A DNA stretch of 64,000 nt from DASQFQ01 sp038327685 (GTDB taxonomy: Bacteria > Actinomycetota > Thermoleophilia > Solirubrobacterales > Solirubrobacteraceae). Shown piece after piece: positions 48,324 through 57,188 of the stretch. Each line of letters opens with the position of its first letter. Position 1 is the stretch's first letter. The position numbers and the translations under genes were made by a program. Under the pieces are notes generated by a model. The model saw only the letters and a program-made list of their open reading frames with translations, did no database searches and was not told where the DNA came from. The DNA is taken from positions 14,273 through 78,272 of the forward strand of contig JBBQLH010000003.1 of NCBI GenBank assembly GCA_038327685.1, in the 5' to 3' direction.

Positions 48324-50126
48324 ATGACCGACACCGCCGTCGAGCCCGCGACCACCGAGGTCGAGCAGTGGCTCTCACGCTTCGACGAGGCGCTGACCGC
48401 GGGTGACAGCGCGGCCGCGTCGGAGCTGTTCCTCGACGACAGCTACTGGCGCGACCTCGTCGCTTTCACGTGGAACCTCAAGACCGTCGAGGGGCCGGCC
48501 GGTGTCAAGGACATGCTCGACCACACGCTCGCGCATACGAAGCCACGGAACTGGGCCACCACCGAGCCGCCCGCCACCGCCGAGGGCGTGACGGAGGCCT
48601 GGATCGAGTTCGAAACCGAGACCGGCCGCGGCCGCGGGCACCTGCGGCTCAAGGAGGGCAGGGCGTGGACGCTGCTGACGACCCTCGCCGAGCTCACGGG
48701 CCACGAGGAGACCACCGGTCCCGGCCGCCCGATGGGCGCCGAGCACGGCGCCAACCCCGACCGCGAGACGTGGCTCGAGCAGCGCGAGCGTGAAGCAAAG
48801 GAGCTCGGCTACGAGACGCAGCCGGAGGTCGTGATCGTCGGCGGCGGGCAAGGCGGCATCGCGCTCGCGGCGCGCCTGCGCCAGCTGCGGGTGCCGACGA
48901 TCGTCGTCGAGCGCAACGGGCGCCCCGGCGACTCGTGGCGCAAGCGCTACAAGTCGTTGTGCCTGCACGACCCGGTCTGGTACGACCATCTCCCCTACAT
49001 CAAGTTCCCCGAGAACTGGCCGGTGTTCTCGCCGAAGGACAAGATCGGCGACTGGCTCGAGATGTACACGCGGGTGATGGAGCTCAACTACTGGAGCTCG
49101 ACGGAGGCCAAGAGCGCGAAGTACGACGAGGAGGCCGGCGAGTGGGTCGTCGTCGTCGAGCGCGAGGGCGCCGACGTGACGCTGCGCCCGAAGCAGCTCG
49201 TGATGGCCACGGGCATGTCCGGCAAGCCGAAGGTGCCCGAGATCCCCGGGCAAGACGTCTTCAAGGGCGAGCAGCATCACTCCTCCCAGCACCCCGGCGC
49301 CGACGGCTACGAGGGCAAGAAGGCCGTCGTGATCGGCTCCAACAACTCCGCGCACGACATCTGCGCGGCGCTGTGGGAGGCCGGCGCCGACGTCACGATG
49401 GTCCAGCGCTCCTCGACCCACATCGTGCGCTCGGACACGCTGATGGACGTCGGGCTCAGCGCGCTGTATTCCGAGGAGGCCGTCGCGTCCGGCGTGACCA
49501 CGGAGAAGGCCGACCTGATCTTCGCGTCGCTGCCCTACCGGATCATGCACGAGTTCCAGATCCCGCTCTACAACGAGATGCGCGAGCGCGACGCCGACTT
49601 CTACGACCGGCTGGAGAAGGCGGGCTTCCAGCTCGACTTCGGCGAGGACGACTCGGGCCTGTTCATGAAGTACCTGCGCCGCGGCTCCGGCTACTACATC
49701 GACGTCGGCGCCTCCGACCTCGTCGCCGACGGCAAGATCAAGCTGCAGAACGGCACCGTCGACCACCTGTCCGAGGACGCGGTCGTGATGGCCGACGGCA
49801 CCGAGCTCCCGGCCGACCTCGTCGTCTACGCGACCGGCTACGGGTCGATGAACGGCTGGGCCGCGGACCTGATCTCCCAGGAGGTGGCCGACAAGGTCGG
49901 CAAGGTCTGGGGCCTCGGCTCCGACACGGCCTACGACCCGGGGCCGTGGGAGGGCGAGCAGCGCAACATGTGGAAGCCGACGCAGCAGGAGGCGCTGTGG
50001 TTCCACGGCGGCAACCTGCACCAGTCGCGCCATTACTCGCAGTACCTCGCGCTCCAGCTCAAGGCGCGTGTCGAGGGGCTCGGCACGCCAACCTACGGGC
50101 TGCAGGAGGTCCACCACGCTTCCTAG
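48324..50126 (+). CDS. FAD/NAD(P)H-dependent monooxygenase with N-terminal SnoaL-like domain
   Basis: A 600-residue protein; AGGAGG (48314-48319) precedes ATG 48324. Residues 1-130 look like an NTF2/SnoaL fold (WLSRFDEALTAGDSAAASEL, WRDLVAFTWNLKTVEG). The rest is a class B flavin monooxygenase: FAD site VVIVGGGQGGIALAARLRQL, LCLHDPVWYDHLPYIKFPENW, NADPH site KAVVIGSNNSAHDICAAL, and ATGYGSMNGWA. It is related to FMO/BVMO-like enzymes annotated as NAD(P)/FAD-dependent oxidoreductases. Substrate unknown; it sits between Mo-cofactor genes but no functional link is obvious. Confidence 0.88.
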   Translation: MTDTAVEPATTEVEQWLSRFDEALTAGDSAAASELFLDDSYWRDLVAFTWNLKTVEGPAGVKDMLDHTLAHTKPRNWATTEPPATAEGVTEAWIEFETETGRGRGHLRLKEGRAWTLLTTLAELTGHEETTGPGRPMGAEHGANPDRETWLEQREREAKELGYETQPEVVIVGGGQGGIALAARLRQLRVPTIVVERNGRPGDSWRKRYKSLCLHDPVWYDHLPYIKFPENWPVFSPKDKIGDWLEMYTRVMELNYWSSTEAKSAKYDEEAGEWVVVVEREGADVTLRPKQLVMATGMSGKPKVPEIPGQDVFKGEQHHSSQHPGADGYEGKKAVVIGSNNSAHDICAALWEAGADVTMVQRSSTHIVRSDTLMDVGLSALYSEEAVASGVTTEKADLIFASLPYRIMHEFQIPLYNEMRERDADFYDRLEKAGFQLDFGEDDSGLFMKYLRRGSGYYIDVGASDLVADGKIKLQNGTVDHLSEDAVVMADGTELPADLVVYATGYGSMNGWAADLISQEVADKVGKVWGLGSDTAYDPGPWEGEQRNMWKPTQQEALWFHGGNLHQSRHYSQYLALQLKARVEGLGTPTYGLQEVHHAS

Positions 50127-50144
50127 CCCTAGACTCGAAGGTGG

Positions 50145-50624
50145 ATGGAGGGATCCGCGCTCACGCACCTCGACGCCGCCGGCCGGGCGACCATGGTCGA
50201 CGTCGGTGAAAAGCACGCCAGCGTGCGCTGGGCGCGCGCCCGCGCCGTCGTGCGGATGTCGCCGGAGGCCGCCGCGCGGGTCGTCGCCGGGGACAACCCG
50301 AAGGGCGACGTCGTCGCGGTCGCGCGGATCGCCGCGATCCAGGCGGCCAAGCGCACCGACGAGCTGATCCCGCTCTGCCACCAGCTGCCGCTCTCCCACG
50401 TCGACCCGCAGATCGCGATCGACGCCGATGAGGGCCGCGTCACGATCGTCGTCGAGACGCGCACCACCCATCAGACCGGCGTGGAGATGGAGGCGATGGT
50501 GGCGTGCTCCGTGGGCGCGCTGACCGTCTACGACATGGTCAAGGGGATCGAGCCGGGCGTCGTCGTCGAGCGCATCGAGCTGCTCGACAAGACCGGCGGG
50601 AAGTCGGACTTCCACCGCTCATGA
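50145..50624 (+). CDS. moaC: cyclic pyranopterin monophosphate synthase
   Basis: A 159-residue enzyme that with MoaA converts GTP to cyclic pyranopterin monophosphate. Diagnostic blocks: LTHLDAAGRATMVDVGEK, NPKGDVVAVARIAAIQAAKRT, LIPLCHQLPLSHVD (catalytic) and TGVEMEAMVACSVGALTVYDMVKGIE, quoted in parts. Complete length. Its stop overlaps the moaA start (ATGA). Starts 18 nt after the monooxygenase stop. Confidence 0.95.
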   Translation: MEGSALTHLDAAGRATMVDVGEKHASVRWARARAVVRMSPEAAARVVAGDNPKGDVVAVARIAAIQAAKRTDELIPLCHQLPLSHVDPQIAIDADEGRVTIVVETRTTHQTGVEMEAMVACSVGALTVYDMVKGIEPGVVVERIELLDKTGGKSDFHRS

Positions 50625-51610
50625 AGCCACTTATCGACGGACACGGGCGGCCGATCGGGGACGTGCGGATCTCGGTCACCGACCGCTGCAACTTCCGCTG
50701 CCAGTACTGCATGCCCGCCGAGGGCCTGCCGTGGCTGCAGCGCGACGCGCTGCTCTCCTACGAGGAGATCGCGCGGCTCGTCGCGCTGCTGAGCTCGATG
50801 GGCGTCCACGACGTGCGCCTCACCGGCGGCGAGCCGCTCGTGCGCCGGGAGCTGTGGCGGCTCGTGGAGATGCTTTCGGGGCTCGAGGACGTCCACGACC
50901 TCTCGCTGACGACCAACGGCTACCTGCTGAAGGCCCAGGTCGGCGATCTCGTGCGCGCGGGCCTCAAGCGCGTCAACGTCTCGCTCGACTCGCTCGCGCC
51001 CGATCGGTTCTTCCAGCTCACCCGCCGCGACTCGCTCGCCCAGGTGCTCGAGGGGCTCGAGGCCGCCGAGGCACATCCCGAGCTGCGCCCCATCAAGGTC
51101 AACGTCGTCGCGCTCAAGGACTTCACCGAGGACGAGGTCGTGCGCTTCGCCGACTTCGCCCGCCGTACGCCCTACGTCGTGCGCTTCATCGAGTTCATGC
51201 CGCTCGACGCCGACCGCTCGTGGAGCGCCGACAAGGTGCTGCCCAACGAGGAGATCCGGCGCCTGATCGGCGAGGTGTATCCGCTCGAGGCCGTCGGACG
51301 CGAGCGCCACGGCACGTCGCGGCGCTGGCGCTTCGCCGACGGGCAGGGCGAGATCGGCTTCATCTCCCCCGTCACCGAGTCCTTCTGCGGCGACTGCAAT
51401 CGCATCCGCCTGACCGCTGAGGGGATGCTGCGGACCTGCCTCTTCTCGCTCAACGAGACCGATCTGCGCACGCCGATGCGCGAGGGGGCGAGCGACGCCG
51501 AGCTCGAACGCGTGATCCGCGACGCGGTCTGGCGCAAGGAGCTCAAGCACCACATCGGCGACGAGGGCTTCGTCCAGCCGGCGCGCTCGATGTCGCGGAT
51601 CGGCGGGTGA
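50621..51610 (+). CDS. moaA: GTP 3',8-cyclase (radical SAM)
   Basis: A 329-residue radical SAM enzyme, first step of molybdenum cofactor synthesis. N-terminal cluster motif DRCNFRCQYCMPAEG (CxxxCxxC), C-terminal [4Fe-4S] cluster Cys in ESFCGDCNRIRLTAEG and LRTCLF, LTGGEPLVRR for SAM, and the functional C-terminal Gly-Gly tail (SRIGG). Overlaps moaC and moeA by 4 nt each (moeA start GTGA), so moaC-moaA-moeA are one operon. Confidence 0.96.
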   Translation: MKPLIDGHGRPIGDVRISVTDRCNFRCQYCMPAEGLPWLQRDALLSYEEIARLVALLSSMGVHDVRLTGGEPLVRRELWRLVEMLSGLEDVHDLSLTTNGYLLKAQVGDLVRAGLKRVNVSLDSLAPDRFFQLTRRDSLAQVLEGLEAAEAHPELRPIKVNVVALKDFTEDEVVRFADFARRTPYVVRFIEFMPLDADRSWSADKVLPNEEIRRLIGEVYPLEAVGRERHGTSRRWRFADGQGEIGFISPVTESFCGDCNRIRLTAEGMLRTCLFSLNETDLRTPMREGASDAELERVIRDAVWRKELKHHIGDEGFVQPARSMSRIGG

Positions 51611-52797
51611 AGGACCTCCCGGAGGCCGCCGCGCTGGTCCTGGCGGCTGCGGCGCCGCTGGAGACCGAGCGGGTCCCGCTGGCCGAGGCGGCCGGGCGGA
51701 TCGCCACCGAGGAGGGCCGCAGCGCCGTCGACCTGCCGCCCTTCGACCGCTCCGCGATGGACGGCTACGCCGTGCGCGCAGCCGATACCGGCGGCAGTGC
51801 GCTGCGGCTGGTCGGCGAGCTGGCGGCGGGCGCGACGGCCACCGCGACCCTCGAGCCGGGCACGGCGCTCGGCATCACCACCGGAGCCCCGATCCCGCCG
51901 GGCGCCGACGCCGTCCTGCAGTCGGAGCTGGCCGAGCTCGACAACGGGAGCGTGCGCGCGACCGAGTCGCTCCCCACCGGCCGGCACATCCGCTTCCGCG
52001 GCGAGGACGTCCACGCCGGCGACCTGATCGCGCCCGCCGGCGAGCCGCTCACGCTCGCACGGGTCAGCTCGCTCGCCGCGGCGGGCGTGGCCGAGATGGC
52101 CGTCCACCGCCGCGCGCGGCTGCATATCCTCGTCACCGGCTCCGAGCTGCTGCCGCTCGGCGCGCCCCCCGCGCCGGGCAAGATCCACGAGTCCAACGGC
52201 CTGATGGTGCGGCTGCTGGCCGAGCGCGCGGGCGCAGACGTCATCGAGCACGGCGTCGTCGCCGACGACTTCGAGTCCACCCGCGCGGCGGTCGAGGCGG
52301 GCCTGGACGGCGACGTGCTCGTGGTCTCGGGCGGCGTCTCGGTCGGCCCGCACGACCACGTGCGGCCGGCGTTCGAGGCCTGCGGCGTCGAGGAGCTGTT
52401 CTGGCGCGTGCGCGTCAAGCCCGGCAAGCCGCTGTGGTTCGGCCACCACGGCTCGACGCTCGTCTTCGGCCTACCCGGCAACCCGCTCTCGAGCATCGTC
52501 GGCTTCCTCGCCTTCATCGAGCCCGCCCTGCGCCGGCTGCACGGTGAGCGCGACCCCGCCATGCACACCGTTAAGGCCCGCCTGACCGAGGCCGCCGGTC
52601 CCTCCGACGGCCGCACGACGTTCCTCACCGCGCGCCTGCGGCCGGGCGCCGACGGCGTGCTCGAAGCGACGCCGACCGCCAACCAGGGCTCCCACCTCAC
52701 CGGCGCGCTGGGCCAGAGCGACGGCTTTGCGATCGCCCCCCACGGCTCTGGCCCGCTCCCGGCCGGCGCGATCGTCGACGCCGTCAGATTCGCTTGA
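51607..52797 (+). CDS. moeA: molybdopterin molybdenumtransferase
   Basis: A 396-residue enzyme that inserts molybdate into adenylylated molybdopterin. Motifs: DLPPFDRSAMDGYAVRA, ITTGAPIPPGADAVLQSE, HILVTGSELLPLG (MoCF-binding TGSE), NGLMVRLLAERAGA, VVSGGVSVGPHDHVRP (catalytic GGxSxG), and VFGLPGNPLSSIVGF. Complete with the C-terminal beta domain. Its stop overlaps the LCP gene TTG start. GTG start at 51607. Confidence 0.95.
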   Translation: MKDLPEAAALVLAAAAPLETERVPLAEAAGRIATEEGRSAVDLPPFDRSAMDGYAVRAADTGGSALRLVGELAAGATATATLEPGTALGITTGAPIPPGADAVLQSELAELDNGSVRATESLPTGRHIRFRGEDVHAGDLIAPAGEPLTLARVSSLAAAGVAEMAVHRRARLHILVTGSELLPLGAPPAPGKIHESNGLMVRLLAERAGADVIEHGVVADDFESTRAAVEAGLDGDVLVVSGGVSVGPHDHVRPAFEACGVEELFWRVRVKPGKPLWFGHHGSTLVFGLPGNPLSSIVGFLAFIEPALRRLHGERDPAMHTVKARLTEAAGPSDGRTTFLTARLRPGADGVLEATPTANQGSHLTGALGQSDGFAIAPHGSGPLPAGAIVDAVRFA

Positions 52798-54392
52798 GCG
52801 CGACGGAGCCCGAGCCAGGGCCTGGCGGGGCGTCGCGGATGCGGCTCGGGTTCGCGATCGCGGGCGCCGTCATCGTGCTCGCGACGGCGGGCGCAACGGT
52901 CGGCGTCGGCATGGTGCAGGTCCACCACATCGCCACCGTGGTGCGCCATTACGGGCACGTCGAGCCGTTCAGGCGTGGGACGATCACGCCACCCCCGTCC
53001 GGCAAGCCGCAGACGCTGCTGCTGGTCGGCTCCGATCGGCGCTACGGCGATGCGCGCGGCGACGCGCACTCGGACACGCTGATGCTGGTCCGGCTCGACC
53101 CGAAGCAGAACGCGACGACCGTGCTGTCGATCCCGCGCGACCTGCGCGTGACGATCCCGGGCCACGGCATCGACAAGATCAACGCCGCCTACGGGGAGGG
53201 CGGGCTGGATCTGACGACGCGCACGGTGACGCAGCTCCTGAGCACGCCCGCCCGCCGGTTCCGCGTCAACCACGCGATCGCGGTCAACTTCAAGGGCTTC
53301 CGCGACGCGGTGGACATCGTCCGCTGCGTCTACATCGACGTCGACCGCCGGTATTACCACTCCAACCTGGGCGTGCCGGTCGGTGAGCGGTACGCGGAGA
53401 TCGACGTCCAGCCCGGCTACCAGCGGCTGTGCGGTCAACAGGCGCTCGACTACGTGCGCTTCCGCCATCTTGACAACGACATCGTCCGCGCCGCCCGCCA
53501 GCAGGCCTTCCTGCGCGAGGCGAACGCCCAGCTGAGCACGAGCAGCCTGCTGCACAACCTGAACCCGCTGGTCAAGGCGTTCGCCAAGGCCACGTCCTCC
53601 GACGCGAACCTGCAGACCAGCCGCGGCATCCTGCGGTTGCTCAGACTCGCGGCGTCCTCCACGGGGCGGCCGGTGCGCCAGGTCCGCTTCCCCGCCACGT
53701 TCGTGCAGAGCACCCCTCCCGTCACGGCGCCGACGACGCAGCGCCCGCTTGCGGCGACGACGGCACCGATCGGACTGGGCGACTACGTGACCGCGACACC
53801 CGATCGGATCCAGCGGGCGGTCCGCGAGTTCCTGCATCCGCGTCCCACGCGCCGTCGCAGGAGCGTCCACGTGGCCGCGAAGAAGGGCAGCGGCAAGCGG
53901 CGCGCCCGCGTCAGCGCGGCAAGCTACCGGCTCGTCAACGCGCTTCCGGCGGCGAAGGAGATCGTCCGACCGGCCATCGCCCACCGGCACTTCAAGCTGC
54001 CCTTCTACGCGCCGGCGTGGCTCACGCGCACCGGCCGCTACCCGTCGAGCACGGGCGTGGCACGCTCCCCGCGGCTGTATGCGATCGCCGACCGCGCCGG
54101 CCACCGCCATCAGGCCTACCGGCTCGTCGTCGCGGAGAACGAATCGCAGGGGCAGTACTACGGCATCGAGGGCACCAGCTGGCAGCACCCGCCGATCCTC
54201 GACGGCTCGAACTCGACGCAGCGGATGGCCGGCCGCAGCTACCACGTGTACTACGACGGTGCGCACATCCGCGTCGTCGCCCGGCGCACATCGCACGGCG
54301 TCTACTGGGTGGCCAACACCCTCAGCCGCGATCTCTCCAACCGCGCCATGCTCGGCATCGCGCGCTCGCTCACGCGCATCCCCGCCCGCTGA
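52794..54392 (+). CDS. LytR-CpsA-Psr (LCP) family cell-wall glycopolymer transferase
   Basis: A 532-residue membrane-anchored enzyme, TTG start overlapping moeA. One span at about 17-42. The LCP catalytic domain (about 70-250) has LLLVGSDRRYGD, HSDTLMLVRLDPKQN, LSIPRDLRVTIPG, KINAAYGEGG and YVRFRHLDNDIVRAARQQ with the acidic and Arg residues for pyrophosphate binding. LCP proteins attach teichoic acid or arabinogalactan-like polymers to peptidoglycan. A 200-residue C-terminal part (HRHFKLPFYAPAWL, YYGIEGTSWQHPPILDG) is outside known LCP tails. The Mo-gene overlap is probably accidental packing. Confidence 0.88.
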   Translation: MSATEPEPGPGGASRMRLGFAIAGAVIVLATAGATVGVGMVQVHHIATVVRHYGHVEPFRRGTITPPPSGKPQTLLLVGSDRRYGDARGDAHSDTLMLVRLDPKQNATTVLSIPRDLRVTIPGHGIDKINAAYGEGGLDLTTRTVTQLLSTPARRFRVNHAIAVNFKGFRDAVDIVRCVYIDVDRRYYHSNLGVPVGERYAEIDVQPGYQRLCGQQALDYVRFRHLDNDIVRAARQQAFLREANAQLSTSSLLHNLNPLVKAFAKATSSDANLQTSRGILRLLRLAASSTGRPVRQVRFPATFVQSTPPVTAPTTQRPLAATTAPIGLGDYVTATPDRIQRAVREFLHPRPTRRRRSVHVAAKKGSGKRRARVSAASYRLVNALPAAKEIVRPAIAHRHFKLPFYAPAWLTRTGRYPSSTGVARSPRLYAIADRAGHRHQAYRLVVAENESQGQYYGIEGTSWQHPPILDGSNSTQRMAGRSYHVYYDGAHIRVVARRTSHGVYWVANTLSRDLSNRAMLGIARSLTRIPAR

Positions 54393-54464
54393 GCCACTGG
54401 ACGCGGCTGCCGCGAACCTGTTCAATCGGCCAAGACGGGGGGACGGGCTGAGGAGGTGGGGCGG

Positions 54465-55539
54465 TTGAGCAGGGCACACGCTGACCGGCAGGCGGCGAGG
54501 GAGGCGACCGCTGAGCCGGCCCGCTTCGTGGCCGACACGCCGCTCGCGCCGGCGGCGATGAGGCAACTGCGACGCAGCATCGGCAACAGGGCCGTCGCCG
54601 GCCTCGTTCAGCAGGCGTCGCTGCAGCGCGAGGTCACCATCTCGGCTCGAGACCTCGACCCGCTCGTGCTGCGAGACGGCGAGAAGCGCAAGGGGCTCTT
54701 CGCGAAGTCCTCCTTCGCGGAGCTCCAGAAGGCGCTGGCGAACTCCCACGCGGCCGCTCAGGACGAGAAGCCCGCCGCGCTCCACCGGCTGGAACGGATG
54801 AGCCTGAAGTGGCTCAACGCGCACGCCGCCGGCAAGGACCCGTTGGACCGCCGCCGGCGCCCCGTGGTCGAGGCGTTGCTCGAGGAGATCGACGCAGAGC
54901 TCGTCGCCCTCTCTCGCGGTGCGGCGCAGCACGTCTACCACGCCAACATCAGCAACGCGCTGGGCATCAACGACCGCGACCCGTACGCGCTCAAGCAGAT
55001 CACGGGGTTCGCCCAGGACGCTGCCGCCAACCCACTGTCGAAGGGCGCCGAGAAGCTGCGCAAGGAACTGGGGCTGACCCGGCCCGAGGTCAGCGCGATC
55101 CAGATCTTCTGTCGAGGCGCATCGTTCGCCAAGGCCGCGTTCGCGGTCGAGGTCGGCAAAGTGCTGCCGTTCAACAGCCTTCGCGAGCGCCTCGAAGCTC
55201 AAGTCGAAGGCCGAGGACTTCGCCTACACCAGCGCCGAGAAGTCCGACGAGGAGCGCCGGCAGGGCGCGCCGGACCGCGACGTCGCGATCATCTACGAGT
55301 TCCGGCGCCCCAACGGACGCGATGTCACGGAGTTCTCGCTGTCCCAGAACGAAGAGGAGGTCGTGCTGCTCCCGGGCTCAAGGTTCCGCGTCGAGCAGCT
55401 CACGCGCATCAGCGCACCGACGAGCAAGTTCGCGAAGGGGACGCCGATCGCGGAGTGGTGGTCTGCCGTCTGCGTCAACGCGACGGAGGATCTCGACGCC
55501 GAGAGCAGCGAGCTCGAATCCGCCTCGGCGTCGGATTGA
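54465..55539 (+). pseudogene. ADP-ribosyltransferase-like toxin with eCIS/DUF4157-type N-terminal motif, frameshifted
   Basis: TTG 54465 follows AGGAGG at 54451-54456. Residues 36-57 read LRRSIGNRAVAGLVQQASLQ, the GNRAVA-LQR signature common near the N-terminus of eCIS/DUF4157-associated proteins. The middle is helical. The C-terminal part resembles bacterial ADP-ribosyltransferases: IFCRGASF (Arg217), then near 55170-55175 the frame shifts, after which the other frame gives STAFASASKLKSKAEDFAY (the STS strand), VAIIYEFRRPNGRDVTEFSL and QNEEEVVLLPGSRFRVEQL (ExE and LPGxxFxV). It ends at TGA 55537-55539. A single-base shift separates Arg from Ser/Glu motifs. The restored protein is about 357 residues. 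It may be a real pseudogene or an error. Confidence 0.65.
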
Positions 55540-55595
55540 CGCGCGCTCCGGCACCGGTGCTCGGATCAGTCCAGCCGCGCACGATCCGCCGAGGG

Positions 55596-55907
55596 GTGAC
55601 CGTCGCCACGTTCTTCAACCTCGTGATCCTGCTCGTCGATCTCAACCGCGACGGGGTGCGCTGCGATCAGGACTGCTACGGGAGCGGCCGGACCTATGAG
55701 GCCGGCCACGCATGGACGAACTACAACGACTCCTGGCAGTGGGACGCCCAGAACGCGATCGTGGGGGTCGCGTTCATCATCGCCGTCGCCGCGTTCCTGC
55801 TCATGCTCGGTTCGCGGCTGCGGCGGGCGGTCGTGCTGACCGGGCTCTCGCTGCTCCTGATCGCCGCGTGGATCGCGTGGGTCCAGCTGTCGCCGCCGAT
55901 CGCCTGA
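55596..55907 (+). CDS. small polytopic membrane protein
   Basis: A 103-residue protein from GTG 55596 with GAGGGG just before. Three hydrophobic segments: about 2-14 (VATFFNLVILLVD), 50-72 (NAIVGVAFIIAVAAFLLML) and 78-98 (VVLTGLSLLLIAAWIAWVQL), with an external loop containing two Cys (CDQDCYGSGRTY). No known family. It follows the ADP-ribosyltransferase-like gene by 57 nt; an immunity role is conceivable but nothing in the sequence shows it. Confidence 0.5.
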   Translation: MTVATFFNLVILLVDLNRDGVRCDQDCYGSGRTYEAGHAWTNYNDSWQWDAQNAIVGVAFIIAVAAFLLMLGSRLRRAVVLTGLSLLLIAAWIAWVQLSPPIA

Positions 55908-55914
55908 GCGGTCC

Positions 55915-56718
55915 TCAGCCGCCCGTGAATCCCAGGATCATCTGCGCGGTCTCGAGCGGGATGTCGAGCGGCGGGCAGTGGCCGATGCCCTCGAGCTCGA
56001 CCCAGTCGGCGTGCGGGAGCCAGTCGGTGCGGAAGCGCACGGCGGTCGACGGCCACGGCAGCAGCTTGTCCTCCGTGCCCCAGACGACCCGCACCGGGCA
56101 GGTGATCTTCTCGGCCTCGAGTTGGTAGCCCTCGCGGAGCCCGTGCTCGATGAACGGGAGGGCCGCCCGGCAGCTCGCGACGCCGAGCAGCTGGTGGGCG
56201 AGCAGCTCGGGCGGGATGTGCTCGAAGTTCGTCGTGATGTGCCGCGTGGCGCGCCGTCGTCCTTCGCGTGTGGACACGAGCGCCTCCGCGTGCGGCGCGG
56301 CGGCCCGCACCTGCTCGTACAGCGCCGCCTGGAACTCGAGCGTCTCCTGAAACTGCTCGTCGCCGGCGGCCCAGCCCCCGGCCGGAGCGAACGCCACGAC
56401 GGACCGCGCCCGGCCGCGCGCGGCGAGCTGCAACGCGACGAAGCCGCCGAGCGAGTTGCCGGCGATGTGCGCCGTCTCGAAGCCGGCGTCGTCCATCGCG
56501 CGCTCGACGGCGTCGGCGAGCAGCGCGTCGCCGACCTCCCCTTCGAGCGGCGGCCCGCCCGCGTGGCCGAGCAGCGTCGGGGCGAGCACGTCGTGCCGGC
56601 GCTCGAGTGCGGGCAGCGCGAGCTCCCAGATCCTCCACGTGTCCATGAAGCCGTGCAGGCACACGAGCGGCGCTCCCGAGCCGCCGCGGTGCGACGGGGT
56701 GAAGACGGCGTACGGCAA
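55915..56718 (-). CDS. alpha/beta-fold hydrolase
   Basis: A 267-residue protein with TTG start (56718). Motifs: LVCLHGFMDTWRIWE (oxyanion), APTLLGHAGGPP, nucleophile elbow HIAGNSLGGFVALQLA (GxSxG, Ser), acid Asp in VVWGTEDKLLPWP and His in LEGIGHCPPLDIP. Full triad present. Close to esterases and C-C hydrolases of lipid or aromatic degradation; substrate unknown. It lies 3 nt after the VOC gene stop, so the two share a transcript. Confidence 0.9.
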   Translation of the reverse strand: MPYAVFTPSHRGGSGAPLVCLHGFMDTWRIWELALPALERRHDVLAPTLLGHAGGPPLEGEVGDALLADAVERAMDDAGFETAHIAGNSLGGFVALQLAARGRARSVVAFAPAGGWAAGDEQFQETLEFQAALYEQVRAAAPHAEALVSTREGRRRATRHITTNFEHIPPELLAHQLLGVASCRAALPFIEHGLREGYQLEAEKITCPVRVVWGTEDKLLPWPSTAVRFRTDWLPHADWVELEGIGHCPPLDIPLETAQMILGFTGG

Positions 56719-56721
56719 CGG

Positions 56722-57138
56722 CTAGATCCGCACGGATCCGTCGTCCTCGATCGTCCAGTGCGGGTTGTGGGCGACCTCCCACGGGTGGCCGTCGGGATCG
56801 ACGAAGACGCCGGAGTAGCCGCCCCAGAACGTCGCGGCGCCGGGGCGGCCGATCGTCGCGCCGGCCGCCTCCGCCTCGGCGAGCGCGGCATCGACCTCCT
56901 CCGGGGAGCGCACGTTGTAGGCGAGCGTGACGCCGCCGAAGCCACCGCGGTCGGTAACCGTCGAGTCCTCGGCCAGCTTCGCCCGATCCCACACCGCGAG
57001 CACGATCGCGCCGAGTTGGAAGAAGGCGACGTCGAGCGACGGGTCGGTGTCGCACTTCCACCCCAGCGCCTCGTAGAACGCGCGTCCCGCGGGGACGTCG
57101 TCGACGCCGAGGGTGATCAGGGAGAGGCGTTGCTCCAT
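56722..57138 (-). CDS. VOC (glyoxalase/bleomycin-resistance) family protein
   Basis: A 138-residue protein; ATG 57138 (MEQRLSL) fits the usual start of the family. Two beta-alpha-beta-beta-beta modules: LITLGVDDVPAGRAFYEALGW and ALAEAEAAGATIGRPGAATFWGG, ending FVDPDGHPWEVAHNPHW with a metal-type His. Function cannot be read; many members bind small molecules or are lyases. Precedes the hydrolase on the same strand. Confidence 0.88.
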   Translation of the reverse strand: MEQRLSLITLGVDDVPAGRAFYEALGWKCDTDPSLDVAFFQLGAIVLAVWDRAKLAEDSTVTDRGGFGGVTLAYNVRSPEEVDAALAEAEAAGATIGRPGAATFWGGYSGVFVDPDGHPWEVAHNPHWTIEDDGSVRI

Positions 57139-57188
57139 TTCTGAGCGGGTATCCAGGTAATCCGAGCAGTCAAGCAACTCTAAGGGGA

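Noticed and set aside
51765..55202. Very long minus-strand open frame (1145 codons) across moeA, the LCP gene and the toxin gene
   Set aside because: No recognisable domains, composition as expected for antisense GC-rich DNA, and it overlaps three genes with clear families.
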